28,407 nucleotides of DNA from a virus, in the IMG/VR virus record IMGVR_UViG_3300041809_000360, positions 1 through 28,407 of that record. One strand, 5' to 3'. Each line of letters begins with the position of its first letter. The first letter of the stretch is position 1. The translations under genes were made by a program, and so were the position numbers. A model generated the notes under the pieces. The model was not told the origin of the DNA and ran no database searches. It saw only the letters and a program-made list of their open reading frames with translations. Positions 1 through 6,298 of this stretch are shown one piece after another.

Positions 1-10
1 GGGAACCGAC

Positions 11-280
11 ATGACCGACCCGACCCCGCCCCCAGCGCTGGCAACACCCGCGCCGAGAAACGTGAACCTGCCGCTGGGCGGGGCCGCCGCGATGTACACC
101 CGAGAGAACCTGACCGTGCTCTTCAAGTGCAGCCACGGCGAGCTGGGGCGGCTCCTCGCGCGCAGGATGGCGCCGCTGCCTGTGCGCATCGACGGCCAGA
201 TCCTGTGGTGGATCGACGAGGTACAGAACGCGACCGCGACCGTGCAGCGCACGCTCGAACGATGGAAGACGCGCCGATGA
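11..280 (+). CDS. Small putative helix-turn-helix protein (excisionase/MerR-like)
   Basis: This 89-residue protein has a Pro/Ala-rich N-terminus (residues 1-25) followed by a segment from about residue 30 (YTRENLTVLFKCSHGELGRL) to 75 that resembles the small winged-helix domain of excisionase/AlpA/MerR-type proteins. A helix carrying a Leu/Arg-rich pattern leads to RRMAPLPVRIDGQILWW, which matches the usual 'x-P-x-P-V-R-I-G-G-x-x-x-W' wing, and then IDEV. That family binds DNA as an accessory or regulatory factor. A GGGA sits six bases before the ATG at the very edge of the window, so the start is plausible but upstream context is lost. The stop TGA overlaps an ATG in an ATGA. Function beyond DNA binding is unknown, and other HTH-containing phage regulators are possible. 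Confidence 0.55.
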   Translation: MTDPTPPPALATPAPRNVNLPLGGAAAMYTRENLTVLFKCSHGELGRLLARRMAPLPVRIDGQILWWIDEVQNATATVQRTLERWKTRR

Positions 281-309
281 CCGGCGAGACGTTGATGACG
301 ACCGCATGA
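277..309 (+). CDS. Possible 10-codon micro-ORF linking two genes
   Basis: The ORF reads MTGETLMTTA. Its ATG overlaps the upstream stop as ATGA (277-280), and its own TGA (307-309) overlaps the ATG of the next gene at 306. No strong Shine-Dalgarno precedes the ATG at 306, so a ribosome terminating here could re-initiate on the next gene. The peptide itself need have no function. Similar bridging micro-ORFs occur at 6502-6555 and 9025-9096. It may be chance. Confidence 0.25.
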   Translation: MTGETLMTTA

Positions 310-515
310 AGCGCGCCGAGAAGAAGCCGGCGCACTATCAGCACTATTGGGCGTGCGTGCACTACCCGAGCGCTATGATGAATTTTTTCCGTTCGCCGCG
401 TACTCGCACGATGTGCGTGTACGGGTGCCACATGCAAGAGCTGAAGTGGTACTACAACGGCGAACGGCCGGGCTATGACGTACGGCCGGGCTATGACGTA
501 CGACAAAGTTTCTGA
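306..515 (+). CDS. Hypothetical 69-residue protein, aromatic/Cys/His-rich
   Basis: I do not recognise this protein. It begins MKRAEKKPAHYQHYWACVHY and is rich in Tyr, His, Met and Cys, with Cys at about 17, 37 and 41 and several His residues, which could form a metal site. Its C-terminus contains a duplicated hexapeptide, RPGYDV-RPGYDV, produced by an 18-bp tandem duplication at 465-500. The frame ends at a TGA (513-515) inside the next reading frame, so the last 23-41 bases overlap that gene. The ATG is in an ATGA junction with the preceding micro-ORF. Because the duplication sits at the 3' end, the ancestral protein was probably six residues shorter. Confidence 0.45.
   Translation: MKRAEKKPAHYQHYWACVHYPSAMMNFFRSPRTRTMCVYGCHMQELKWYYNGERPGYDVRPGYDVRQSF
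465..500. repeat. Perfect 18-bp tandem duplication
   Basis: The unit CGGCCGGGCTATGACGTA occurs twice head-to-tail at 465-482 and 483-500. The length is a multiple of three, so both overlapping frames stay open. It adds RPGYDV to the 306-515 product and places a second in-frame ATG (475 and 493) in front of the next gene. Perfect identity suggests a recent slippage or duplication event. Confidence 0.9.
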
Positions 516-675
516 CGAGGTGCTGAGGCAGGTAGCCGAAGGTAGCGGCTACTGCTACCGGCACGAGGGGAAGGCGATGGCGCGCGAGCTGATCGAGCTG
601 CGCGCCGCCGTCGCAGCCGCCAGCAAGGCGGCGCCGGCACCGGTGCAACATAGCATATGGAACGGTATACCGTAG
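475..675 (+). CDS. Hypothetical small helical protein, start at 475 or 493
   Basis: The product is 66 residues from ATG 475 or 60 residues from ATG 493. The latter begins MTYDKVSDEVLRQVAEGSGY and looks like the more natural N-terminus, because residues before it (MTYGRA) are simply the duplicated copy. The central part (SDEVLRQVAEG, then ARELIELRAAVAAASKAA) is predicted helical and Ala-rich at the end. No family is recognised. The stop TAG at 673-675 touches a 12-bp palindrome. Overlap with the upstream frame suggests translational coupling. Confidence 0.45.
   Translation: MTYGRAMTYDKVSDEVLRQVAEGSGYCYRHEGKAMARELIELRAAVAAASKAAPAPVQHSIWNGIP
662..673. promoter_or_regulatory. 12-bp perfect palindrome (possible operator)
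   Basis: ACGGTATACCGT is a perfect dyad at the stop codon of the preceding gene. It is followed at once by the 6-bp palindrome GGTACC (675-680). Such a site at the entry of the long non-coding gap could bind a dimeric regulator, but a short palindrome can also arise by chance. Confidence 0.25.
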
Positions 676-785
676 GTACCACGCCAGCCAGAATCCGAAA
701 GGATGTTCGCGTTCTTAGACGGTGGAAATCCGCGCCCGAACTGAGGGAAGAGGTCTTGTTAGAGGCCGAGCGATCATAACTAGAA

Positions 786-833
786 GCCCGGTGTATTCCG
801 GGCAAGAACTTGTCGGTAGTGAAACCAACCGAC
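786..833 (+). other. Two consecutive hairpins, possible structured leader RNA
   Basis: Hairpin 1 is GCCCGG (786-791), loop TGTATT, CCGGGC (798-803), a perfect 6-bp GC stem. Hairpin 2 is GTCGGT (812-817), a ten-base loop, ACCGAC (828-833), also perfect. The two are eight bases apart. GAGGTC at 750-755 can pair with GACCTC at 831-836, which would open hairpin 2, so two alternative folds are possible. No U-tract follows, so these are not simple terminators. Confidence 0.35.
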
Positions 834-929
834 CTCCGCGGACAGGGCGCGAGCAGAAGCGAACGACACGATGGATACGCCTCCTAGTCGTCCCTGAGCT
901 ATTTTGATGGGTGGTGAGAGACCCGCACT

Positions 930-946
930 GTTCACGTTACGTGAAC
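930..946. promoter_or_regulatory. 7-bp inverted repeat upstream of the first late gene
   Basis: GTTCACG-TTA-CGTGAAC is a perfect inverted repeat with a three-base centre, located 31 bases before the ATG at 978. It could be an operator for a dimeric protein or a hairpin in the leader. It leaves the ribosome-binding site (AGAGGGA) free. Confidence 0.35.
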
Positions 947-977
947 GACGACGACAAATGAACAAGAGGGATCTCTC

Positions 978-1514
978 ATGGCGATTGGTAACCTTGGCGC
1001 CGCCCCCGGCGCGCAGCCCGCGGCCGGCCCGACCGGCGCACCCATCTGGCTCGACACCGGCCCCGCGGCCGGCTCCGCCCCTGTCGGGCAGGCGGGCAAC
1101 CCCGCACCCTACGGGTCGGTCACCTACTTCAACTCCAGCTTCGAGTCGCTGATGGCGGCGGTCTCGCGCGGCGAGGTCTCGCTGAACCAGCTCTACGCGG
1201 TAGCTGGGCTCGGCGGGGTCGGCAACGCGAACGGGAACCCGACCCTGATGCAAGCGATCAGCCAGGGCGTCCCGCAGAACGGAACGAACGGGATCGGCGT
1301 GCAGGCCGGGCCGGCCGGCGGCGCAGGCTACAACCCCGCGGTCGCGGGCGCTGGGACCGTGCTCTCCGGCAACGGCGGGCTCGGCTCTGCCGTGATGGCC
1401 GCGAGCGGCGTCAGCTCGACCAACTTCGGCGGCGCGCAGCTCGCGGACCCGAAGCAGATGGTGAACTCCGCGGCGGTCGCGCTCGCGTCGCCAGCTCAGT
1501 ACGGCGGGAACTAA
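978..1514 (+). CDS. Low-complexity 'SRG-motif' protein 1 (unknown function)
   Basis: This 178-residue protein is dominated by Gly, Ala, Pro, Asn and Ser and has no signal peptide or clear membrane span. It holds the best-defined copy of a motif that recurs in the next four genes: ESLMAAVSRGEVS at residues 56-68. Weaker copies follow at 88-99 (PTLMQAISQGVP) and 137-145 (SAVMAASGV). The C-terminus ends SPAQYGGN, resembling the Y-x-G-G/N ends of proteins 3 and 4. The start follows a strong AGAGGGA site. It is the first gene of the run leading to the tailspike, so a virion or tail role is plausible, but nothing in the sequence assigns a function. Confidence 0.7.
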   Translation: MAIGNLGAAPGAQPAAGPTGAPIWLDTGPAAGSAPVGQAGNPAPYGSVTYFNSSFESLMAAVSRGEVSLNQLYAVAGLGGVGNANGNPTLMQAISQGVPQNGTNGIGVQAGPAGGAGYNPAVAGAGTVLSGNGGLGSAVMAASGVSSTNFGGAQLADPKQMVNSAAVALASPAQYGGN

Positions 1515-1515
1515 G

Positions 1516-2037
1516 ATGACACTCTACGTCCAGCACGGCCCCGTCGTGGGCCAGCCGATGTCCCCGAGCTTCGGCGCGCAGAACGGTCTCGGCGCGACGC
1601 CAGTGATCGAGCAGCCGACCACGGCGCCGGTTGCGGGCGGGATGCAGGCGACCGGCGTCCAGATGTCGCTGCTCGAAGCGTGCTCGCGCGGGCTGATCCC
1701 GCGCAACGCGCAGCTCGCGACCATCGCCGGCCAGGCCGTGAGCGTCGGCATCAGCGCGCTCCAGGGCGACGGCGTGACGCTAGACGAGGCGTTCTCGTCC
1801 GGCAACGGCGCGCAGATAAGCCTCGGGGTGGCGGTGCCGCCGAACGCGGGCAACAACACCGCGGTGACGACTATGGGCGTCAACAATCAGATATTCGTCG
1901 AGGGTATAGCGAACGCGAACGGCGCGCTATCGACCGGGCCGGCGCAAACCAACATCGAGTCGGTGGTGAGCGCCCCGCTCGCCGGCTCGACCACGACCGC
2001 GAACGTCGGCATTCTTTCGGGAGTGTTTCAGGGATGA
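1516..2037 (+). CDS. Low-complexity 'SRG-motif' protein 2 (unknown function)
   Basis: This 173-residue paralogue-like protein starts one base after the previous stop (TAAGATG). The shared motif lies at residues 51-61 (SLLEACSRGLI) with a degenerate copy at 88-96 (TLDEAFSSG). The rest is rich in Ala, Gly, Val, Thr and Asn with alternating small/hydrophobic residues, suggesting extended or beta structure. It ends GILSGVFQG. Its stop overlaps the next start in an ATGA. There is no recognised domain. Composition and spacing match its neighbours, so all five genes are probably co-expressed at similar levels. Confidence 0.7.
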   Translation: MTLYVQHGPVVGQPMSPSFGAQNGLGATPVIEQPTTAPVAGGMQATGVQMSLLEACSRGLIPRNAQLATIAGQAVSVGISALQGDGVTLDEAFSSGNGAQISLGVAVPPNAGNNTAVTTMGVNNQIFVEGIANANGALSTGPAQTNIESVVSAPLAGSTTTANVGILSGVFQG

Positions 2038-2516
2038 CCATCTACGGGACTCCGGCGGGGACGCCGCTCAACCAGACCGGCGGGTTCCAGGGCACGCAGC
2101 CCGGCAACCCCGTACAGGCGACGCTCTCGCCCGTGAACCCTGGCGTGGGTATGTTCCCACCCAACTCGAACAACGCGAGCGGCGACTCGATAATGGCGTC
2201 CGCCTCGCGCGCGACGCTGCCACTGAACGCGCAGGGGTCGGGCTACGGCGTTACCACGCAGGTGGGCGCCGGCCCCGGCGCCTCTGGCGGGCGCACGATG
2301 GCGGAGGCGCTGTCGATTGGTGATAGGAACGGGTCCGGCGCACAGGTCGGCGTCGACAGCTTGAACAGCGACGCGAACGGCGGCCAGAGCCTCGGTGCCG
2401 GCGGCGCGAACCAAACCGAAGGTCCGACTTCGGGAGAGGGGAACCAGGCGTCTACGCAGCAGCCAGTAAACACGCTCACGCTCCAGGGCGGCGCTGTGCC
2501 GATCTACGGAGGGTAG
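2034..2516 (+). CDS. Low-complexity 'SRG-motif' protein 3 (unknown function)
   Basis: This 160-residue protein begins MTIYGTPAGTPLNQTGGFQG. The ATG at 2034 in an ATGA overlap is chosen; the frame is open further upstream, but that part is out of phase with the real gene 2. The motif copies are DSIMASASRATL at residues 51-62, where Gly is replaced by Ala, and RTMAEALSIGD at 87-97. The second half (about 95-150) is Gly/Asn/Gln/Ser-rich and probably disordered or extended. It ends AVPIYGG, like the PVYTGN end of protein 4. Function unknown. Confidence 0.7.
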   Translation: MTIYGTPAGTPLNQTGGFQGTQPGNPVQATLSPVNPGVGMFPPNSNNASGDSIMASASRATLPLNAQGSGYGVTTQVGAGPGASGGRTMAEALSIGDRNGSGAQVGVDSLNSDANGGQSLGAGGANQTEGPTSGEGNQASTQQPVNTLTLQGGAVPIYGG

Positions 2517-2519
2517 CCC

Positions 2520-2963
2520 ATGACTAACCTGTACCCCAACAGCTCTATGCAGAACACGGCCGGCGACGGCGCGGGCCAGCCCGGCGGCGCGCCTGTCGGG
2601 TCGACCATGCAAGGGAACCCGCAAGAGTCTCAGTTCCAGCCCAACGGCGTGCAGCCCCCGACGCCGCTTAACCCGGTCCAGCAGCTGCTCGGTACCCAGG
2701 TCAGCAACGGGCAGGTGCCGGCCCACACGCACCCGAACACGGTCGTGCTCGCGCAGCCCGGCACCGACTCGCTGCTCGCGCAGATGTCGCGCGGCCAGGT
2801 GATCATGGCCGACTCGACCTACGGGCAAGGCGGCTTCATACCGCAAAACGGTGGCGCCAGCCCGCAGGCCGTCACCCCGGCCGCGAACATTACCCAGCCC
2901 GTGCTCGCGCGCGTGGCGAGCGGCTTGGTCCTGCCGGCCACACCCGTCTACACGGGCAACTAA
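2520..2963 (+). CDS. Low-complexity 'SRG-motif' protein 4 (unknown function)
   Basis: This 147-residue protein has the clearest multiple motif copies: QQLLGTQVSNGQV at residues 54-66, DSLLAQMSRGQV at 83-94 and QPVLARVASGLV at 126-137, spaced roughly 30-43 residues. A Gln/Asn/Pro-rich N-terminal 50 residues precedes them. It ends TPVYTGN. The ATG follows the upstream TAG by three bases (GGAGGGTAGCCC before it gives a good ribosome-binding site). The regular repeat pattern suggests a small repeat protein or one copy per structural rung. No family is recognised. Confidence 0.7.
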   Translation: MTNLYPNSSMQNTAGDGAGQPGGAPVGSTMQGNPQESQFQPNGVQPPTPLNPVQQLLGTQVSNGQVPAHTHPNTVVLAQPGTDSLLAQMSRGQVIMADSTYGQGGFIPQNGGASPQAVTPAANITQPVLARVASGLVLPATPVYTGN

Positions 2964-3347
2964 GTGACGACGCCGACCGGGCCAGGGATACTTGTCGGCT
3001 CGCCGGTATACGTAGGCGGTACGGTGGCGAGCGCCAGCGGCGGCCAGAACCTCACGCCGTACCAGAACGTGTTCGCCCCCGCAGGGTTCGGTGGAGATAG
3101 GTGGGGTGCGAACGGCGGCGGTCAGGTTGCGGTCGGCGGCCCGTTGCCCGCGCTCGCGAACGCGGCGCGCGCCGTACGCCAAGCTGACGCTGTGTATGAC
3201 GCGAAGAATAACGTGACGGTGCAGGGCGGTATGTCGCGCGGCGCCGTCAGCACCCAGACCGCGGACCAGGTCTACGCGGACGACAGCTCGAAACAAATAT
3301 GGACCGCGGACCTAGAGTCGCCGGGCGTTGCGGATAGTCAACTGTAA
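2964..3347 (+). CDS. Low-complexity 'SRG-motif' protein 5 (unknown function)
   Basis: This 127-residue protein uses a GTG start directly after the upstream TAA. It is the most divergent member. An N-terminal GSPVYVGG (residues 12-19) recalls the C-terminal PVYTGN/PIYGG of its neighbours, and the motif copy VTVQGGMSRGAV lies at 84-95. The last 30 residues are acidic (DDSSK, ADLESPGVAD) and unlike the other four. Its TAA overlaps the ATG of the tailspike gene, so translation is probably coupled to it. It could connect this family to the adhesin, but that is inference. Confidence 0.65.
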   Translation: MTTPTGPGILVGSPVYVGGTVASASGGQNLTPYQNVFAPAGFGGDRWGANGGGQVAVGGPLPALANAARAVRQADAVYDAKNNVTVQGGMSRGAVSTQTADQVYADDSSKQIWTADLESPGVADSQL

Positions 3348-5167
3348 TGTCGCAGCAACTGATAATCACCACGCCAGCGAACAGCCAGCAGGGAGACTCT
3401 CCGAAGAGCGCGTTCGATAAGATCAACGCGAACTTCTCTGAGGTGTACAACAACATCCCGGTGCTCACCGGAGCGTATGATTTTTCCGGGGTAGATTCTG
3501 GCGCTACGAACGCTTACGTAGTTGCACTTTCTAGTTTGCTTCCAGTGCAAGCGAACCCGCCAGCGCTGGTGGCCGGACTCACTGTAAGCTTCATCCCGCT
3601 GCACGCAAATACGGGCCCGTCAACGCTGAACTTTGTTGGGGACGGCGCCGTCGCCATCGTTGGCACTACCAACGCAGCGCTAGTCGGCGCAGAACTGCAG
3701 CCGCTGATTTTCGTCACACTGAAGTATACCGGAACTGCTTGGCAGATCGTCTCTCCTGTTACGACGAACCCTACATCTAACCCGACATTCGGCTCTATCG
3801 TTGTTGGTGCTCCGACCGGCGGCAACGAGGGCGCCGGCACGGTGAACGCCACCAACGTGTTCGTGAACGGCGTAGCGGTACCAGTTACGCAGGCTGCCGT
3901 CGGCGCGTTCTTCTACCCCCAGAGCGGGGCGGAAGCGGCGGTGCCCGTTGTTCCCACCAACTATTATTATTACTACGGCGACATCCGCCGCTATGGCGCC
4001 ACGACCGCGGCGACCGACAATACGGCGGCGATCCAAGCCGCAATCAATCAAGCCGAGCAGGTCGCGGCCGCGGGCTGCGCGCCGGTGCGAATCCCATTCG
4101 GCACCTGGAAATTTATTACGAACCTTGTCGTCAATAACACGATCAGCATCATCGGCGACGCAAAGTGGGGGTCGGTGCTCGCGAAAAACGCGAACGTGGT
4201 GGGCCTCACGATTCAAGATAACGGGGCCACTTCTTATGGGCAGTGTCTGATTCAGAATCTTTCCATCAACGGCATTTTCGGCGGCGGCGACGCCTCGGTC
4301 GGCGTTTCGATCAATACCCAGGGGCACGTCGTGATGCGCGATGTCGTCGTCTCCACCCACGGCAGCCACGGGATCGAGATTCTGCAAAGCACGGTAGGGC
4401 GCTTTGACACCATCCACACCGTAAGCAATGGCGGGGACGGAATAAAATTGACCGGCTCGGGCGGCTACCAGGCCAACGCCAATATATTCACGGGCGTGGA
4501 CACCCGCGGAAACACCGGCTGGGGGATGAACTTCCTCGCCGCCAACAATAATAGCTGCTTGCAGATTGTCGCCCAGAGCAACACCGCCGGTGGCGTGCAG
4601 CTGGGCGCCTGCGAGGGCAACCGCATCGAGATCTACGGCGAGTCTAATACCGGCGTCGATCTGAATGTACTGTCGACAAATCTCGGCGGCAATTACATCC
4701 ACCTGCTCTATCAAACGACCGGATATGCCTTCGCGGGAGGCACCTACGCCTCGAACGTCGTGCTCCAAAATCGCAATGTAAGCGGCGCGCTCTATCCCGA
4801 TCAGAGCAATGTATTCGCGGACAATGTTATCTTCTCGAATCAACAGCAGACCGCCATAGTGAATGGCGTCTTCACGCTGTCGCACGCAAACTCGGTCGAG
4901 CTCGACGTGGTGCTAAGTGGCTATAGCGCGACGGGGTTGACGAAATTCAGCAATTCAACCGGCGGGTTCTACCACTACGTGCAGGCCGATAATTTTCGAG
5001 TGGCGCAAGCCGCAACCGCCGCAGCCGGCGGGAATCTTGCGCTCGGCAGCAGCACTGCGGCGAGCGCCACTACGGGCGCATCCGGCGCCTTGCCAGCCCA
5101 GGTCGCGGGCTATTTGATCGCCTATCTCGGCAGCACGGCGATCAAGATTCCCTACTACAACAATTAA
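3347..5167 (+). CDS. Tailspike with right-handed beta-helix (pectate-lyase-like fold)
   Basis: This 606-residue protein has a typical phage adhesin plan. Residues 1-45 include DSPKSAFDKINANFSEVYNN, a motif common at the N-terminus of podovirus tail fibres and spikes. About 45-205 is a beta-rich connector. At about 205-235, YYYYGDIRRYGATTAATDNT leads into IQAAINQA, the classic entry to a pectate-lyase/P22-tailspike beta-helix. Rungs with regular Gly/Asn turns continue to about 490, and a C-terminal Ala/Ser/Thr-rich domain follows. Such spikes trimerise, bind and often cleave surface polysaccharide. Catalytic residues cannot be assigned by eye. Length is near P22 gp9 (about 667). The central helix reads as less GC-rich than the flanking genes, as expected for an exchangeable host-range module. 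Confidence 0.88.
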   Translation: MSQQLIITTPANSQQGDSPKSAFDKINANFSEVYNNIPVLTGAYDFSGVDSGATNAYVVALSSLLPVQANPPALVAGLTVSFIPLHANTGPSTLNFVGDGAVAIVGTTNAALVGAELQPLIFVTLKYTGTAWQIVSPVTTNPTSNPTFGSIVVGAPTGGNEGAGTVNATNVFVNGVAVPVTQAAVGAFFYPQSGAEAAVPVVPTNYYYYYGDIRRYGATTAATDNTAAIQAAINQAEQVAAAGCAPVRIPFGTWKFITNLVVNNTISIIGDAKWGSVLAKNANVVGLTIQDNGATSYGQCLIQNLSINGIFGGGDASVGVSINTQGHVVMRDVVVSTHGSHGIEILQSTVGRFDTIHTVSNGGDGIKLTGSGGYQANANIFTGVDTRGNTGWGMNFLAANNNSCLQIVAQSNTAGGVQLGACEGNRIEIYGESNTGVDLNVLSTNLGGNYIHLLYQTTGYAFAGGTYASNVVLQNRNVSGALYPDQSNVFADNVIFSNQQQTAIVNGVFTLSHANSVELDVVLSGYSATGLTKFSNSTGGFYHYVQADNFRVAQAATAAAGGNLALGSSTAASATTGASGALPAQVAGYLIAYLGSTAIKIPYYNN

Positions 5168-5223
5168 CCGTGGCCGGAAATCAGTTACCCGACCCGCAAT
5201 CTGGCCGTTTAGGAATTTCATGT

Positions 5224-5246
5224 AGGTCGTAGCCACGCTACGGCCT
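5224..5246 (+). terminator. Strong hairpin downstream of the tailspike gene
   Basis: AGGTCGTAGC (5224-5233), loop CAC, GCTACGGCCT (5237-5246) forms a ten-pair stem with one G-U wobble. It sits 56 bases past the tailspike stop. There is no T-run after it (GCTGCTTATCC), so it is not a standard intrinsic terminator. It may act as an mRNA 3'-end stabiliser or a weak terminator. Confidence 0.35.
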
Positions 5247-5311
5247 GCTGCTTATCCGTCAAATAAGTTGGCGGCGTTGATGATACTGCGCACGAGCGCG
5301 AGGATATTTTC

Positions 5312-5797
5312 ATGACATTTTTGGGCGTCTTCCGAGATGATTTTTACAACGCAGTCTCAGCGTTGGCGCAGTCGCAGTACACTGCCACCACACAGCTCAC
5401 GGGTACCGTGCTAGCTGCGGCGGCTATGGCTGGTGCGGGCGATTGCTACGTCACCGCGAGCGGTACCGCCGCTACGGCGATCACTACCGACTCCGCGATC
5501 AACATCATCGCGCAGATTCAGATCGCGGTGGCGACGGCATACAAGCAAGGTCTCGGATCGTTCGCGGCCGGCGTCAACCCGCCGCCCGGCGTCCCGAACC
5601 TGTTCAACATGACCTGGACGTTGACGATCAACAACCAGAACTCTGGCACGATGACGCTCACGGGCGGAACCGGAGTCACGATTACTGGCACCAACACCAT
5701 CGCGACCGTTACGTCGCGCGTGTTCGTGGTCACGATAAACTCACCGACCACGGTCACCATGCAGAGCGTTGGCGCGTTCCTGAGCACCGGCGCGTAA
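5312..5797 (+). CDS. Putative virion protein (beta-rich, unknown)
   Basis: This 161-residue protein begins MTFLGVFRDDFYNAVSALAQ. Residues 25-85 are Ala/Thr-rich and probably helical. The second half (about 90-155) is Thr/Val/Asn-rich with alternating residues (WTLTINNQ, GTMTLTGGTG, VFVVTINSP), suggesting a small beta-sandwich. A GAGGA lies nine bases before the ATG. The family is unknown to me. Composition and position just after the tailspike favour a minor structural or tail-associated role. A 144-base gap with a hairpin separates it from the tailspike, so it may be expressed at a different level. Confidence 0.65.
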   Translation: MTFLGVFRDDFYNAVSALAQSQYTATTQLTGTVLAAAAMAGAGDCYVTASGTAATAITTDSAINIIAQIQIAVATAYKQGLGSFAAGVNPPPGVPNLFNMTWTLTINNQNSGTMTLTGGTGVTITGTNTIATVTSRVFVVTINSPTTVTMQSVGAFLSTGA

Positions 5798-5827
5798 TTT
5801 TTTCAATTCAACAGAGAGGATCTTCAC

Positions 5828-6112
5828 ATGGCTAAAGGTAGCAAAGGTTTCGGGGACGAGAAGGCGAACATGCAGGAGAAGCATGTCAAGGGCCGTACGG
5901 CCGGCGTGGAAGATACGTACGGCGGGAAGGACAAGCGCCTGCCGGGACCGCACGGTCGCGTCGCTGAGCGCACCGTCGACACGACCCGGATGGACCAGTC
6001 CGACTCAGGCTCGCTACACAGTGAGCTGACGGACGCCGCCCGGTCGATGTACCAGGACGCGGTCAAGGGCCGCGGCGACAAGCACGGCGACAAAGCGCTG
6101 ACGGAGCGCTAA
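5828..6112 (+). CDS. Small hydrophilic charged protein, unknown
   Basis: This 94-residue protein is almost wholly hydrophilic, rich in Lys, Arg, Asp, Glu and Gly, with no hydrophobic core, beginning MAKGSKGFGDEKANMQEKHV. It is likely disordered or only partly helical; SELTDAARSMYQDAVKGRG near residues 65-83 is the one amphipathic helix. An excellent AGAGAGGA site precedes the ATG, suggesting strong translation. No family is recognised. It heads a small cluster of short genes (5828-6877). It may be a nucleic-acid-associated or internal head protein, but this is a guess from charge alone. Confidence 0.65.
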   Translation: MAKGSKGFGDEKANMQEKHVKGRTAGVEDTYGGKDKRLPGPHGRVAERTVDTTRMDQSDSGSLHSELTDAARSMYQDAVKGRGDKHGDKALTER

Positions 6113-6113
6113 C

Positions 6114-6275
6114 GTGAGCAACGTCATCGTTGCCGGTATCGTTACCGCGGTCGTGGTCGTTGGGTACGTCGTGTACCAGATCCACAAGGCGAAGAAAGCC
6201 GTGACCGTTGCGTCTGTCGTGACTGAGGTCAAGGCGGACGCGGCCGCGGTAAAGAGCGACGCCAAGAAGCTGTAA
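6114..6275 (+). CDS. 53-residue single-span membrane protein
   Basis: A GTG start one base after the previous TAA opens a 53-codon frame: MSNVIVAGIVTAVVVVGYVV is followed by YQIHKAKKAV and an Ala/Lys-rich tail ending KSDAKKL. Residues 3-21 form an obvious transmembrane segment followed by a basic stretch (HKAKK), which predicts N-out, C-in topology by the positive-inside rule. The tail is an amphipathic helix. The uninterrupted hydrophobic run and tight gene spacing support a real gene. It could be a small virion or host-envelope protein, for example superinfection- or lysis-related. It is not near the lysis cassette, so its role is unknown. Confidence 0.6.
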   Translation: MSNVIVAGIVTAVVVVGYVVYQIHKAKKAVTVASVVTEVKADAAAVKSDAKKL

Positions 6276-6298
6276 CAAGCTCTATCTGGAACAACATC

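Larger units (their letters stand above)
676..977. other. 302-bp non-coding region before the late genes
   Basis: No convincing gene is seen here. The only + strand frame that nearly fills it (722-907) is Arg-rich with no ribosome-binding site. The region carries several inverted repeats: 786-803, 812-833 and 930-946, plus a six-base complement between 750-755 and 831-836 that competes with the second hairpin. It ends in AGAGGGA upstream of the ATG at 978, a good ribosome-binding site for the first gene of a long co-directional operon. A late promoter or structured leader is therefore expected here. I found no clear sigma-70 promoter: TTGTTA at 756-761 has no good -10 partner. Confidence 0.6.

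Noticed and set aside
756-782. Possible sigma-70 promoter (TTGTTA ... CATAAC/TAACTA)
   Set aside because: Spacing is 13-15 bases and the -10 match is poor; not strong enough to list as a promoter.
720-835. Possible tRNA or group I intron in the hairpin-rich gap
   Set aside because: The hairpins do not match a T-loop (no TTCGANN loop), no cloverleaf or CCA-side acceptor stem can be made, and no P7-like intron core is visible.
722-907. 61-codon + strand frame in the non-coding gap
   Set aside because: It is Arg-rich, lacks a ribosome-binding site and overlaps both hairpins; it looks like chance.
1680-2033. Upstream extension of the protein-3 frame
   Set aside because: The extension is Arg-rich shadow of gene 2; the ATGA at 2034 is the natural start.
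2028-3296. 422-codon open frame on the minus strand
   Set aside because: It is antiparallel to the well-spaced + strand genes 3-5, is Arg/Val/His-rich as expected for the complement of GC-rich coding DNA, and has no domain pattern.
3680-4885. 401-codon open frame on the minus strand inside the tailspike
   Set aside because: The + strand frame has a clear beta-helix signature; the minus frame is a compositional shadow with no recognisable motif.
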